Shown: positions 10,050 through 21,009, numbered from the stretch's first letter. The stretch is DNA of 64,000 nucleotides from Nematopogon swammerdamellus (GCA_946902875.1 OX336340.1:22397566-22461565), one strand, 5' to 3'. The notes: generated from the letters alone by a model not told the origin. Numbers and translations: made by a program.

Positions 10050-11760
10050 CAATGTATACTTGCCGCCATTTTGAACTTTTTAGTTACTGGACCGATTGCT
10101 TTCAAAATTGATATCTGGGTGTCTGTGTAGGCTCTGAATACGAATCTGTAATCAAAATTAAAAAAAAGTGGCCGCCATTTTGAACTTTTTAGTTACTGGA
10201 CCGATTGCTTTCAAAATTGATATCTGGGTGTCTGTGTAGGCTCTGAATACGAATCTGTAATCAAAATAAAAAAAAGTGGCCGCCATTTTGAACTTTTCAG
10301 TTACTGGACCGATTGCTTTCAAAATTGATATCTGGGTGTCTGTGTAGGCTCTGAATACGAATCTGTAATCAAAATAAAAAAAAGTGGCCGCCATTTTGAA
10401 CTTTTCAGTTACTGGACCGATTGCTTTCAAAATTTATATCTGGGTGGCTGTGTAGGCTCTGAATACGAATCTGTAATCAAAATAAAAAAAAGTGGCCGCC
10501 ATTTTGAACTTTTTAGTTACTGGACCGATTGCTTTCAAAATTGATATCTGGGTGTCTGTGTAGGCTCTGAATACGAAATCAAAATAAAAAAAGTGGCCGC
10601 CATTTTAAACTTTTCAGTTACTGGACCGATTGCTTTCAAAATCGATATCTGGGTGTCTGTGTGGGCTCGGAATACGAATCTGTAGTCAAAATTAAAAAAA
10701 AGTGGCCGCCATTTTGAACTTTTTAGTTACTGGACCGATTGATTTCAAAATTGATATCTGGGTGTCTGTGTAGGCTCTGAATACGAATCTGTAGTCAAAA
10801 TTTAAAAAAAGTGGCCGCCATTTTGAACTTTTCAGTTACTGGACCAATGGCTTTCAAAATCGATGTCTGGGTGTCTGTGTGTGCTCTGAATACGAATCTG
10901 TAGTCAAAATTAAGTGGCCGCCATTTTATACTTTTTAGTTACTGGACCGATTGATTTCAAAATTGATATCTGGGTGTCTGTGTAGGCTCTGAATACGAAT
11001 CTGTAGTCAAAATTTAAAAAAAGTGGCCGCCATTTTGAACTTTTCAGTTACTGGACCAATTGCTTTCAAAATTGATATCTGGGTGTCTGTGTAGGCTCTG
11101 AATACGAAATCAAAATAAAAAAAGTGGCCGCCATTTTAAACTTTTCAGTTACTGGACCGATTGCTTTCAAAATCGATATCTGGGTGTCTGTGTGGGCTCG
11201 GAATACGAATCTGTAGTCAAAATTAAAAAAAAGTGGCCGCCATTTTGAACTTTTTAGTTACTGGACCGATTGATTTCAAAATTGATATCTGGGTGTCTGT
11301 GTAGGCTCTGAATACGAATCTGTAGTCAAAATTTAAAAAAAGTGGCCGCCATTTTGAACTTTTCAGTTACTGGACCAATGGCTTTCAAAATCGATGTCTG
11401 GGTGTCTGTGTGTGCTCTGAATACGAATCTGTAGTCAAAATTAAGTGGCCGCCATTTTATACTTTTTAGTTACTGGACCGATTGATTTCAAAATTGATAT
11501 CTGGGTGTCTGTGTAGGCTCTGAATACGAATCTGTAGTCAAAATTTAAAAAAAGTGGCCGCCATTTTGAACTTTTCAGTTACTGGACCAATTGCTTTCAA
11601 AATCGATGTCTGGGTGTCTGTGTATGCTCTGAATACGAATCTGTAGTCAAAATTAAGTGGCCGCCATTTTAAACTTTTTAGTTACTGGACCCATTGCTTT
11701 CAAAATAGATATCTGCGTGTCTGTGTGGGCTCTAAATATGAATCTGTAGTCAAAACTAAA
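10050..11760 (+). repeat. 109 bp satellite array, left arm (about 16 monomers)
   Basis: Tandem monomers each carry ggccgccattttgaac, tagttactggaccgattgc, gatatctgggtgtctgtgt and ctctgaatacgaatctgta. Period is about 105-109 bp. A five-monomer higher-order unit of ~531 bp is repeated (10575-11105 and 11106-11640), with shared diagnostic variants such as ggaccaatggctttc. It lies in Prdm13 intron 2, in sense orientation. Confidence 0.95.
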
Positions 11761-13860
11761 AAGTGCAAGATGGCGGCAACTATTTTTAAATTTTGAAAAC
11801 GGATTCGTATTCAGAGCCCATACAGACACCCAGATATCGACTTTGAAAGCAATCGGTCCAGTAACTAAAAAGTTCAAAATGGCGGCCACTTTTTTTAAAT
11901 TTTGACAACGGATTCGTATTCAGAGTCCACACAGACACCCAGATATCGACTTTGAAAGCAATCGGTCCAGTAACTAAAAAGTTCAAAATGGCGGCCACTT
12001 TTTAAATTTTGACAACGGATTCGTATTCAGAGCCCACACAGACACCCAGATATTGATTTTGAAAGCAATCGGTCGAATAACTAAAAAGGTCAAAATGGCG
12101 GCAACTTTTTTTAAATATTCACTACATATTTGTATTCAGAGTCCACACAAACACCCAGATATCGATTTTGAAATCAATCGGTCCAGTAATTAAAAAGTTC
12201 AAAATGGCGGCAACTTTTTTTAAATGTTCACTACAGATTCGTATTCAGAGCCCACACAGACACCCAGATATCGATTTTGAAAGCAATCGGTCCAGTAACT
12301 AAGAAGTTCAAAATGGCAGCCGCTTTTTTTAAATTTTGACAACGGATTCGTATTCAGAGTCCACACAGACACCCAGATATCGACTTTGAAAGCAATCGGT
12401 CCAGTAACTAAAAAGTTCAAAATGGCGGCCACTTTTTTAAATTTTGACAACGGATTCGTATTCATAGTCCACACAGACACCCAGATATCGACTTTGAAAG
12501 CAATCGGTCCAGTAACTAAAAAGTTCAAAATGGCGGCCACTTTTTTTAAATTTTGACAACGGATTCGTATTCAGAGTCCACACAGACACCCAGATATCGA
12601 CTTTGAAAGCAATCGGTCCAGTAACTAAAAAGTTCAAAATGGCGGCCACTTTTTTTAAATTTTGACAACGGATTCGTATTCAGAGTCCACACAGACACCC
12701 AGATATCGACTTTGAAAGCAATCGGTCCAGTAACTAAAAAGTTCAAAATGGCGGCCACTTTTTTAAATTTTGACAACGGATTCGTATTCAGAGTCCACAC
12801 AGACACCCAGATATCGACTTTGAAAGCAATCGGTCCAGTAACTAAAAAGTTCAAAATGGCGGCCACTTTTTTTAAATTTTGACAACGGATTCGTATTCAG
12901 AGCCCACACAGACACCCAGATATCGACTTTGAAAGCAATCGGTCCAGTAACTAAAAAGTTCAAAATGGCGGCCACTTTTTTTAAATTTTGACAACGGATT
13001 CGTATTCAGAGCCCACACAGACACCCAGATATCGACTTTGAAAGCAATCGGTCCAGTAACTAAAAAGTTCAAAATGGCAGCCGCTTTTTTTAAATTTTGA
13101 CAACGGATTCGTATTCAGAGCCCACACAGACACCCAGATATCGACTTTGAAAGCAATCGGTCCAGTAACTAAAAAGTTCAAAATGGCGGCCACTTTTTTT
13201 AAATTTTGACAACGGATTCGTATTCAGAGCCCACACAGACACCCAGATATCGACTTTGAAAGCAATCGGTCCAGTAACTAAAAAGTTCAAAATGGCAGCC
13301 GCTTTTTTTAAATTTTGACAACGGATTCGTATTCAGAGCCCACACAGACACCCAGATATCGACTTTGAAAGCAATCGGTCCAGTAACTAAAAAGTTCAAA
13401 ATGGCGGCCACTTTTTTTAAATTTTGACAACGGATTCGTATTCAGAGCCCACACAGACACCCAGATATCGACTTTGAAAGCAATCGGTCCAGTAACTAAA
13501 AAGTTCAAAATGGCAGCCGCTTTTTTTAAATTTTGACAACGGATTCGTATTCAGAGCCCACACAGACACCCAGATATCGACTTTGAAAGCAATCGGTCCA
13601 GTAACTAATAAGTTCAAAATGGCAGCCGCTTTTTTTAAATTTTGACAACGGATTCGTATTCAGAGCCCACACAGACACCCAGATATCGACTTTGAAAGCA
13701 ATCGGTCCAGTAACTAAAAAGTTCAAAATGGCGGCCACTTTTTTTAAATTTTGACAACGGATTCGTATTCAGAGCCCACACAGACACCCAGATATCGACT
13801 TTGAAAGCAATCGGTCCAGTAACTAAAAAGTTCAAAATGGCGGCGACTTTTTTTAAATGT
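11761..13860 (-). repeat. 109 bp satellite array, right arm in inverted orientation (about 20 monomers)
   Basis: The same monomer as the left arm but reverse-complemented (aaaatggcggccac, gcaatcggtccagtaac, acacagacacccagatatc). The switch is at about 11760. From ~12980 the monomers alternate between a ggcggccac and a ggcagccgc variant, a ~218 bp dimer higher-order repeat. With the left arm it makes an inverted repeat with ~1.7 kb able to pair. Confidence 0.95.
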
Positions 13861-13867
13861 TCATATG

Positions 13868-14060
13868 ATTAAGATTCGCTCCGGTGAAGGAAAACACCGT
13901 GAGGAAACCTGTGCACAGCAGTACATATAAAATTGTTGTGGACACCGCTTCCAATCCAGCTTGTCACGTGGAAATGTATAACAATTCCCTTCCATGTTCA
14001 TGGGAAAGGCTTGCGCTCAGTAGTAGGACATTAAAATTGACTCAAGAAGAAGAATAAGAA
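13868..14060 (+). mobile_element. LINE 3' UTR fragment (RTE-like)
   Basis: Contains ggaaaacaccgtgaggaaac and ggcttgcgctcagtagtagg, ending actcaagaagaagaa. Both blocks are typical of lepidopteran RTE-type 3' ends. It abuts the satellite array. Confidence 0.6.
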
Positions 14061-14194
14061 ACCAAATTGATATCTGATTTGTGTAACATAAATTTCATTA
14101 TTTCACATAAGAATGAAAATTTCACAGTAATTTTGCAGAAAGTGCAAAATTTCACTGCAAAATTTCAAGTGAAATTTTTGTGCAAAATTGCGCC

Positions 14195-14460
14195 TTGCAT
14201 CTCTAAGTAAGTGCGAACAAGGAGGTTTGAAGTCCACCGCGCGCGCGGGCGCGGCCGGCCCGATCGTTGTTCTGTGCTGTGAGTGCGAAAGAACCGCGCG
14301 CGTACGTGTAAGTAGCTACTACTCCCTCTCGAAGGTGCGCTCGCTCTCCTCTCGACAGTCGGTGCCAGCCTGACTAGCCGTCCGCCAGAAGTCGACCAGA
14401 CAGCGCTCGCGGGCTGCGGGGCGCGGGGGGAAGCAAACTCGCTTCGAGGCGGAGCGTCGC
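14195..14460. other. GC-rich patch in Prdm13 intron 2
   Basis: ccgcgcgcgcgggcgcggcc-type sequence followed by a CT-rich stretch (actccctctcg, ctcgctctcctctcg). No exon signals in the right phase. It may be regulatory or repeat-derived. Confidence 0.35.
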
Positions 14461-14659
14461 TTCTATACGCCAGTATTATAAGTATTCTATGGTTATACCA
14501 CAGTACCTATTAGTTATTCTGTGGTTATACCAACGAAAGCCATGCATATAACGCCCCGTCAAGTTACGTACCGGAGCGTATACTGATAGATACCACAGAA
14601 GAGAGATATTACTGATACGGTCGTACTGTATACTGGTACGGAAAATGACACGGTGGCAA

Positions 14660-15020
14660 CATCACCTACAATACAACATCCGAGATGTCAGCTCGTAACA
14701 ACTGGTGAAGTAGGTGCTATGTCAGTGCTTTTCTTCGGTCGTACCGGCTTCACTGAACTGGACGGAAAAAAAGAAGGGAGTCATATCCCGAAATAGTTTG
14801 TATTTTCCGTCCAGTTTAGTGTAGCCGGCACGACCAAAGGGAAGCACTGACATGGCACCTAAGTTCACCCGGTGTTATGGGCTGACATCACGGATGTTAT
14901 AGGTGATATAGCAAACTGTGTCAGTTTACATAAAAAAATCCCTCAGTCGCCTTTTACGACATGCACGGGGAGAGATGCAGTGGGGCTATTATTTTAAATT
15001 ACCATCCCACACGGTACAAA
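14660..15020. repeat. Inverted pair of SINE fragments
   Basis: A minus-strand fragment (about 14660-14772, ggtgctatgtcagtgctt) meets a plus-strand fragment (about 14790-14935, aagcactgacatggcacc ... cagtttacataaaa). A minus-strand piece of the shared 3' module follows (agtcgccttttacgacatgc). The two halves can fold back on each other. Confidence 0.7.
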
Positions 15021-15559
15021 TATACCTAACCACCTATCTTTTTTCCATTCGATCCAAACACAGAAGACAGAAATGACGACCGACACGCGGGCGCAGCAGG
15101 GCAGGAGCGAGCAAGCGAGCCCGGAACTAAAATTGTATCTAGTATTGAAGTGCCTGCTAAATTGACGAAGGCAAAAATTTTACCCTTCCGACTGAAGAAT
15201 TACGTCAATAATTTCATGTAGGCGTTTTTTGTTTTTTATTTTTATCTCCTTTCGTGGATAAAATAATAAAAAAAATTTAATAGAGTTTTCTCAGAGCTTT
15301 GTGACCTTTGAATCGGTGGTATTGTAAAATTGTAATAATACACACATACTCAGATTTTCAAAAATTCATGCTTTTTTTATATATTTTTAATTTTATGTTT
15401 ATTACTTACTTTTACTCATTATTAAAAAAACCAGCAATGCACTTTGTTGGTAAGGAACCAAAATATAGGTTGGTATTTTTTTAATTTTCTGAATGTGTGT
15501 CAATTGGTCAGTTTTGGACCTTCTTTGTCGCACTTTTTGCATGTTTTGCGTATTTGGCG
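15021..15559. other. Prdm13 intron 2, no feature seen
   Basis: AT-rich, no coding signal and no family recognised apart from short A/T runs. Confidence 0.4.
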
Positions 15560-15895
15560 TTTGTCACCGCCTTAATGGTGCGGTCAGTTATTAGATGGAT
15601 GACCGCCCGACTGTTGGAGGCTGACCGTGGTTCGGATACCACGTTAAACTGTAGGTCCCTTCCCTTCTTACCTTACTAGGTGGTAGGGTTTATCCCGGCC
15701 GGGTTGGTACCACCGCACTGAGCGAAACGTCGGTCGAAACGGCTATGTAAATAGTTCGTGTTTTCCGTCCAGTTCAGTGTAGCCGACGCGAAATGAAGGG
15801 AAGCACTGACATGGCACCCGGTGTTATGGGCTGACATCACGGATGTTGTAGGTGATGTAAACAACCGTGTCAAGTTTCCATAAAAAAAAAAAAAG
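15560..15895 (+). repeat. 5S-headed SINE, 5' truncated
   Basis: Begins in the 5S-like head (gtgcggtcagttattagatg, gatgaccgc), runs through the body (accgcactgagcgaaacg, ttcagtgtagcc, cggtgttatgggctgac) and ends in an A run at ~15895. Confidence 0.8.
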
Positions 15896-15939
15896 TTAGG
15901 TACATTAAATATACCTAATACCTACAATATTTTCGGATG

Positions 15940-16925
15940 CAAGTTACCCTTCAGCTAAGCGGGATATTTTGGAAGAGAAGAACCGCCGATTGCGGAAAAG
16001 TATTCCCAATTTTCTGGGTGCAGTTTTAGCCCTAGACTCGATTAGTTGCCGGAAACCTACGTCTTTGGAAATGGCGGTGCCCAGGAGGTTCAGGTGCTTC
16101 CAGACAGGTATGACGCTGACTTAGAAACTGGCTTGGAAAGCAAAAGGACCTTCAAATCGACCTTCGCAGATAATGCGCAGCACTGAGCCTTGCTAACGTT
16201 GAAGGCGTGGGCGTAGCATTCAGGGGGCAACATATCATTGTTATGCATACGAGAGTACGGAACACGGGTTCTACACCAGTTACCCTTCAACTAGGCGGGA
16301 TGTGGATGAGAAGAGGCGAAGACTTGTGTCTGAACTTGAGCAAACACTCGGCTCTATTTCCGAATGGGCCGTAGCAAGTTGGTCAAGTTAAATACCTCCA
16401 AGATACAAGTTTGTGCGTTCAGTGCAAAGAGAGCGGCGTTCACACCAGCTCCTTCCTACCAAGGCACGTCACTTAAATTTTGCGACCACCTCGGGGTCCT
16501 CCGAGTCGAATTTTCGCACGATCTAAACTTCCGGCGTGACATCGAGGGCAAGGCCGTATAAATCGCAGATTCGGTCCTGCTTGGGGTACTGCTCGCACCT
16601 ATGGGATGGCTCAGTCAAATACCAGCTGGCGCCTCTGGACTCGATCCAGCGTCGAGCCGTGCGAATAGTAGGTGACTCCCAAATGTCCCGCGATTTAAAA
16701 CCACTGCAACTCCGTAGGAATACATAACTAAATCAGAGCCTGTTGAAATACAAACAGAGAGAAATATTTTCCCCCAAGTACAGTTTCGGGTCCTTCAACA
16801 TGGGCACCTGTCAGGCCGGCATGGCATTCGTAGCCTCCGCATGCTACCGAATGTCCATGGGCATCGCTAGACACCTTATGGGTGGTTCGGCGCCACATGT
16901 CGCGCTTACTATAAAAATAATATCA
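15940..16925 (+). mobile_element. Non-LTR retrotransposon 3' fragment, frameshifted
   Basis: Reverse-transcriptase C-terminal pieces lie in different frames: VKLNTSKIQVCAFSAKRAAF near 16364, LGYCSHLWDGSVKYQLAPLD near 16580, and the terminal GMAFVASACYRMSMGIARHL near 16810. It is related to the LINE at 2640-3355 but decayed by stops and indels. Confidence 0.75.
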
Positions 16926-17269
16926 GTAGCTTTGGCCTCGCCTTAGTGGCTTACCTGCTTCGAGTGAGTACATTATACAACCTGAAACCGCCCTCGGTCT
17001 TCGGCCTTGAACTGATTGGTTTACTTACTTCCCGAATCCGCTTCACCCCAGCCAGATATATTTACTTACATAGACAAAGAAAATCTTGTACTTACACAGC
17101 TCAGTCTTCGGTCTTGCTCTGACTGACTTTTCATTTTACTTCAAGACTATACATCGTTCAACTATACATAATTTGTATATATATGTAGGTACTCACTCAT
17201 GCGCTATTTGCAGAAAACTTTCGTTTCAAATAGTGATCACGACAAATAAACGGACGGATAGTATCAATT

Positions 17270-17575
17270 TTGTACCGTGTGGGGCCGGTACTTATATAAA
17301 AGAATAGCCCCACTGTATCTCTCCCCGTGTATGTCGTAAAAGGCGACTAAGGGATATGACTTCCTTCTTATATTACTAGGTGGTAGGGTTTAACCCGCCC
17401 GTGTTGGTACCACCGCACCGCACTGAATGAAAGGTCGGTAGAAACGGCTATGTATTTAGTGTAGCCGGTACGACCGAAGGGAAGCACTGACGTGGCACCA
17501 AGTTCACCCGGTGTTATGGGCTGACATCACGGATGTTGTAGCCTGTAGGTGATGTGTCAGATTCCATAAAAAAAA
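17270..17575 (+). repeat. SINE-family copy with tgtggggccggtac head
   Basis: Head gtaccgtgtggggccggtac, then ctctccccgtgtatgtcg, then the common body and tail with an A run at 17568. This alternative head replaces the 5S head seen in other copies. Confidence 0.75.
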
Positions 17576-17639
17576 ATCAATATACGAGTTACATACAACA
17601 TTTAAAGTATGCAAACAGTTTTAAAAAAGCCTAAAATAA

Positions 17640-18386
17640 AAAAAAAAGTTATAAAAAACTAAAACCCGACTACGTAAAAGCTAATTATGAAAATCGTTTA
17701 AATAAAAAAAAATAGTTATAAAAAACTAAAACCCGGCTACGAAAAAGCAAATTATGAAAACTAAAAATAACAAAATAATGTTTTCCATATAATTTATCAG
17801 ATACAGCAATTCTCTTTTTATATTGATTCTACCTTACCACTAACTCTATAAATTTTGATAAATTTATTATTTTTAACGTTCTAAATATAGAGCCGTGGTC
17901 GGGCGTTCTTCGTTCAACAAGACAAGTGAGACCGTCGTTGTGCATTATAGCCGTTGACGTTCGGTATATACCTATGTATCTACTTATAATAATTTTAGAT
18001 TGGCTCTGACTGATCTTACAAAAAGATGCCAGTATGACACAATGGCGATGGCCGTCCTAAGTTCCGCGCTCCAATAATGCACGACGACGCACGGCCTCAC
18101 TTGTCTTGTTGAACGAAGAACGACCGACCACGGCTCTATATTTAGAACGTTAAAAATAATAAATTTATCAAAATTTATAGAGTTAGTGGTAAGGTAGAAT
18201 CAATATAAAAAGAGAATTGCTGTATCTGATAAATTATATGGAAAACATTATTTTGTTATTTTTAGTTTTCATAATTTGCTTTTTCGTAGCCGGGTTTTAG
18301 TTTTTTATAACTATTTTTTTTTATTTAAACGATTTTCATAATTAGCTTTTACGTAGTCGGGTTTTAGTTTTTTATAACTTTTTTTA
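17640..18386. repeat. Large inverted-repeat element (~310 bp arms, ~120 bp loop)
   Basis: The left arm (17640-17950) includes ctaaaacccgactacgtaaa and gagccgtggtcgggcgttc. The right arm (18072-18386) is the near-exact reverse complement, including aagaacgaccgaccacggc. The central loop is unique. Found in Prdm13 intron 2, 0.6 kb before exon 3. Probably a foldback transposon. Confidence 0.85.
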
Positions 18387-18529
18387 CCTATTCTAATTTT
18401 TTTTACCATTAGATCAAGCTAATTACTTGTGTCACTACAACTACATAGTTCATACAAGAGCTTGAATAGAAACTTTTGCTTGTTGATTTAGAATCAGAGG
18501 CCGACCTCAAGATGAAACGGTTATTCTGA

Positions 18530-18845
18530 TTTTTTTTTTATGGAATCTGACATGTTTGTCTACATCACCTACAACATCCGTGATGTCAGCCCATAACACC
18601 GGGTGAACTAGGTGCCACGTCAGTGCTTCCCTTCGGTCATGCCGGCTACACTGAACTGGACGGAAAACACAAACTATTTACATAGCCGTTTCGACCGACA
18701 TTTCATTCAGTGCGGTGGTATCATCCCGGGCGGGTTAAACCCTACCACCTAGTAATATAAGAAGGGAGTCATATCCCTTAGTCGCCTTTTACGACATACA
18801 CGGGGAGAGATGCAGTGGGGCTATTCTTTTAAAGTACCGGCCCAA
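18530..18845 (-). repeat. SINE-family copy, minus strand, tgtggggccggtac head
   Basis: On the plus strand it runs from a T run through catcacctacaacatccg, cactgaactggacgg and accctaccacctagta to cggggagagatgcagtgg and gtaccggccc. It ends ~100 bp before the Prdm13 exon 3 acceptor. Confidence 0.8.
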
Positions 18846-18941
18846 ATGTCTGATTTGTGGCAAATTAAACCAAACTCGTCGATATTTTATAAGTACTTGT
18901 CCATCTCGATATTTTTCTCAAGACACAATCACTTGTTCCAG

Positions 18942-19777
18942 GTCGAAAGAATTACGTTTGCCACGAATGTGGAGTGCAGTTCGAGCAGCCCAACCCTCTC
19001 AAGGCCCACTTATTCCTCTCCTGCGAGGCGTACACGGTCAGCAAGTTCTGGAGAAGATTCTTCTTAAAGTTTACCCAAGAAGTCGCTCCCTTGAACCTGA
19101 GCATCAACAAACTTATGTCGCGAAATTATGACTCCTTCGAGAGGCCGAGAAGTCATGAAAACTCCGCAAGCAGCCCAGAGAAAACATCAAGATGCTACTC
19201 CGAACCACCTTTTTCTGCATTTAGGCCGTACAACCATGTCGCCTCCTCATGGGTCAGCCATTTCAACAACAACCCGATAAATTCGATCCTATTGCATCAA
19301 CACCTATCCTTACCTCATTTCGAGGTACACCCGGCTATTTCTGGCTCTCAAAAATCGTTCTGGGAAGCCGAAAGCAGAGTTCAAGCAGTCTCAAAGTCAT
19401 TCGAGCATATATCGGTGACGAACCCAGCTGAAGTCGAAGCTATAGCCACAAATTGGGGGAAATCTAAGGAAGGTCATCTTTGCCTATACTGTGGAAAAGT
19501 TTACTCGAGAAAGTACGGATTGAAGATCCATATAAGGACGCACACCGGTTATAAGCCTTTGCAATGCAAGTACTGCCTTCGCCCATTTGGAGACCCGAGT
19601 AATTTGAACAAGCACGTTCGTCTCCACGCTCAGAGCGAGACCCCGTACAGTTGCCATCTTTGTGGGAAGATGCTGGTGAGGAAGAGAGACCTGGAACGTC
19701 ACCTGAGGTCCAGACACCCTGATGATGAAGATGTTAAAAAGATGGCGGCTTTGATAAGAGATTCTCCTTCGCCTTAA
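18942..19777 (+). CDS. Prdm13: Prdm13 exon 3 (four zinc fingers, stop codon)
   Basis: PRDM13 is a PR-domain zinc-finger transcription regulator, known in animals for neuronal subtype specification in the nucleus. The acceptor cacttgttccag ends at 18941, and the first two bases complete the glycine left open by exon 2, giving NIKGRKNYVCHECGVQFEQ without a break. The joined protein is 405 aa. A first C2HC-type finger lies at residues ~132-155 (C..C, then H-x4-C in LKAHLFLSC). A ~150-residue linker follows. Three more C2H2 fingers lie at about 308-328 (CLYCGKVYSRKYGLKIHIRT), 336-356 (CKYCLRPFGDPSNLNKHVRL) and 365-386 (CHLCGKMLVRKRDLERHLRS). The order 1+3 fingers and the GDPSNLNKH and RKRDLERH motifs are diagnostic of PRDM13. 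Stop at 19775-19777; a LINE tail begins ~40 bp later. Confidence 0.88.
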
Positions 19778-19814
19778 AAACTGATGTGAACATAGATTGG
19801 ATTCACCTAATATG

Positions 19815-20335
19815 AGTAAACTACTACTATACTACTTTTCATTCAAATACCCGATTCATTCCAGTTCATTCTATACCCATTCTTTTGCTGTTGAATCAGC
19901 TAGTCTCTGGAACCAACTCCCTGCCACTCTCCGTACTTCCGCTTCCCACAATATTTTCAAATCCCGTTTGAGGGAACATATGTTTCAAACCCTTAATGTT
20001 TCCATGTGTGTTATCGCTTGTTTAGAAACTGCATTAGGTATATATGTATGTATTTGTTTATATTGCGTATATGTATATGTACTTTTGAACTTGTATGTAT
20101 GTAAATCACGAATGTATTTAGTTGTATGTTATTACTATTATCTATGTTCTATTGTTTAGTTTTGTAACCTTAAAAAAAAAATCTCATTTAATTTTCCGCA
20201 CTACCCATCTACCCTACTCACAATCCCAGGTATGACTGGCAGATAATGCCCTTAGGCTTTAAGTCCGCCTTTTGTCACTTTTTGTGCAATAAAGTATATT
20301 TTCATTTCATTTCATTTCATTTCATTTCATTTCAT
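19815..20335 (+). mobile_element. LINE 3' end (CR1/L2-like) with TTTCA tail
   Basis: A short frame reads SFAVESASLWNQLPATLRTS and FKSRLREHM, the extreme C-terminus of CR1/L2-type reverse transcriptases. A 3' UTR with gcaataaagtata and seven TTTCA units (20301-20335) follows. It sits right after the Prdm13 stop, so it may supply part of its 3' UTR or poly(A) signal. Confidence 0.75.
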
Positions 20336-20496
20336 AATTTGTACAAAGGTCAAATTTTGTAAATAAATGGATGTACCCCCTACGTTGACTCCTTTATTAC
20401 AATTATTTAAATAATTTCATATTGTATTTAAACTTTACATAATTAAAATTCATCTCCACTGACAAATATTTTGCCGTATTACAACTGGTAAGACTA

Positions 20497-20683
20497 CAGC
20501 AGGGCTATTACGAGTTTCGCTACGCCGGCTACGCCGAGGTGTAGCGTGCGTAGAGAGCGTAAGCGTCTGCGCGGAAGCGAATGCGGTAGATTTGCGAACT
20601 CGCTTCCGCGCAGCGGCTTACGTTCTCTACGCACGCTACACCTCGGCGTAGCCGGCGTAGCGAATCTCGTGATAGCCCTGCTG
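20497..20683. repeat. Foldback MITE A (cagcagggcta ends)
   Basis: Inverted repeat with arms of ~80 bp: cagcagggctattacgag... and ...tcgtgatagccctgctg. Internal palindromic cgctacgccggctacgccga. It abuts the next foldback with no spacer. Confidence 0.85.
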
Positions 20684-20851
20684 GTCTGTTAATCAAAGCT
20701 GGCGCGTGCACAGTACTCACACCAATGCAACTGCCCGCGTGCGAGTGAGACAGATCGGGTTTTCGTAATGCGTATGCACTGCGACGTCTCACTCGCACGC
20801 GGGCAATTGCATTGGTGAGTACTGTGCACGCGCCAGCTTTGATTAACAGAC
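20684..20851. repeat. Foldback MITE B (gtctgttaatc ends)
   Basis: Near-perfect inverted repeat with gtctgttaatcaaagctggc at one end and its reverse complement at the other; arms of ~70 bp. The pair A+B is flanked by a 12 bp direct repeat tggtaagactac (20486-20497 and 20859-20870). Confidence 0.85.
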
Positions 20852-21009
20852 CTGTACTTGGTAAGACTACTGGGAATGGCCGATATTTTGAGATTAATAA
20901 CCGAAAACAAATGCATCTTCTTCTGAATGCCTTCAGTTTCAATTTACTGATACTCAAGGTAAAATATTTCACTTTTACATAGAGGGTAGCCTCTATCAAA
21001 GGTAATTTA

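Noticed and set aside
11653..13835. A ladder of similar minus-strand open frames (MAAILNFLVTGPIAFKV type)
   Set aside because: They are translations of the 109 bp satellite monomer. The period is not a multiple of three, so each frame dies after one or two units and the same peptide recurs in shifted frames. Not coding.
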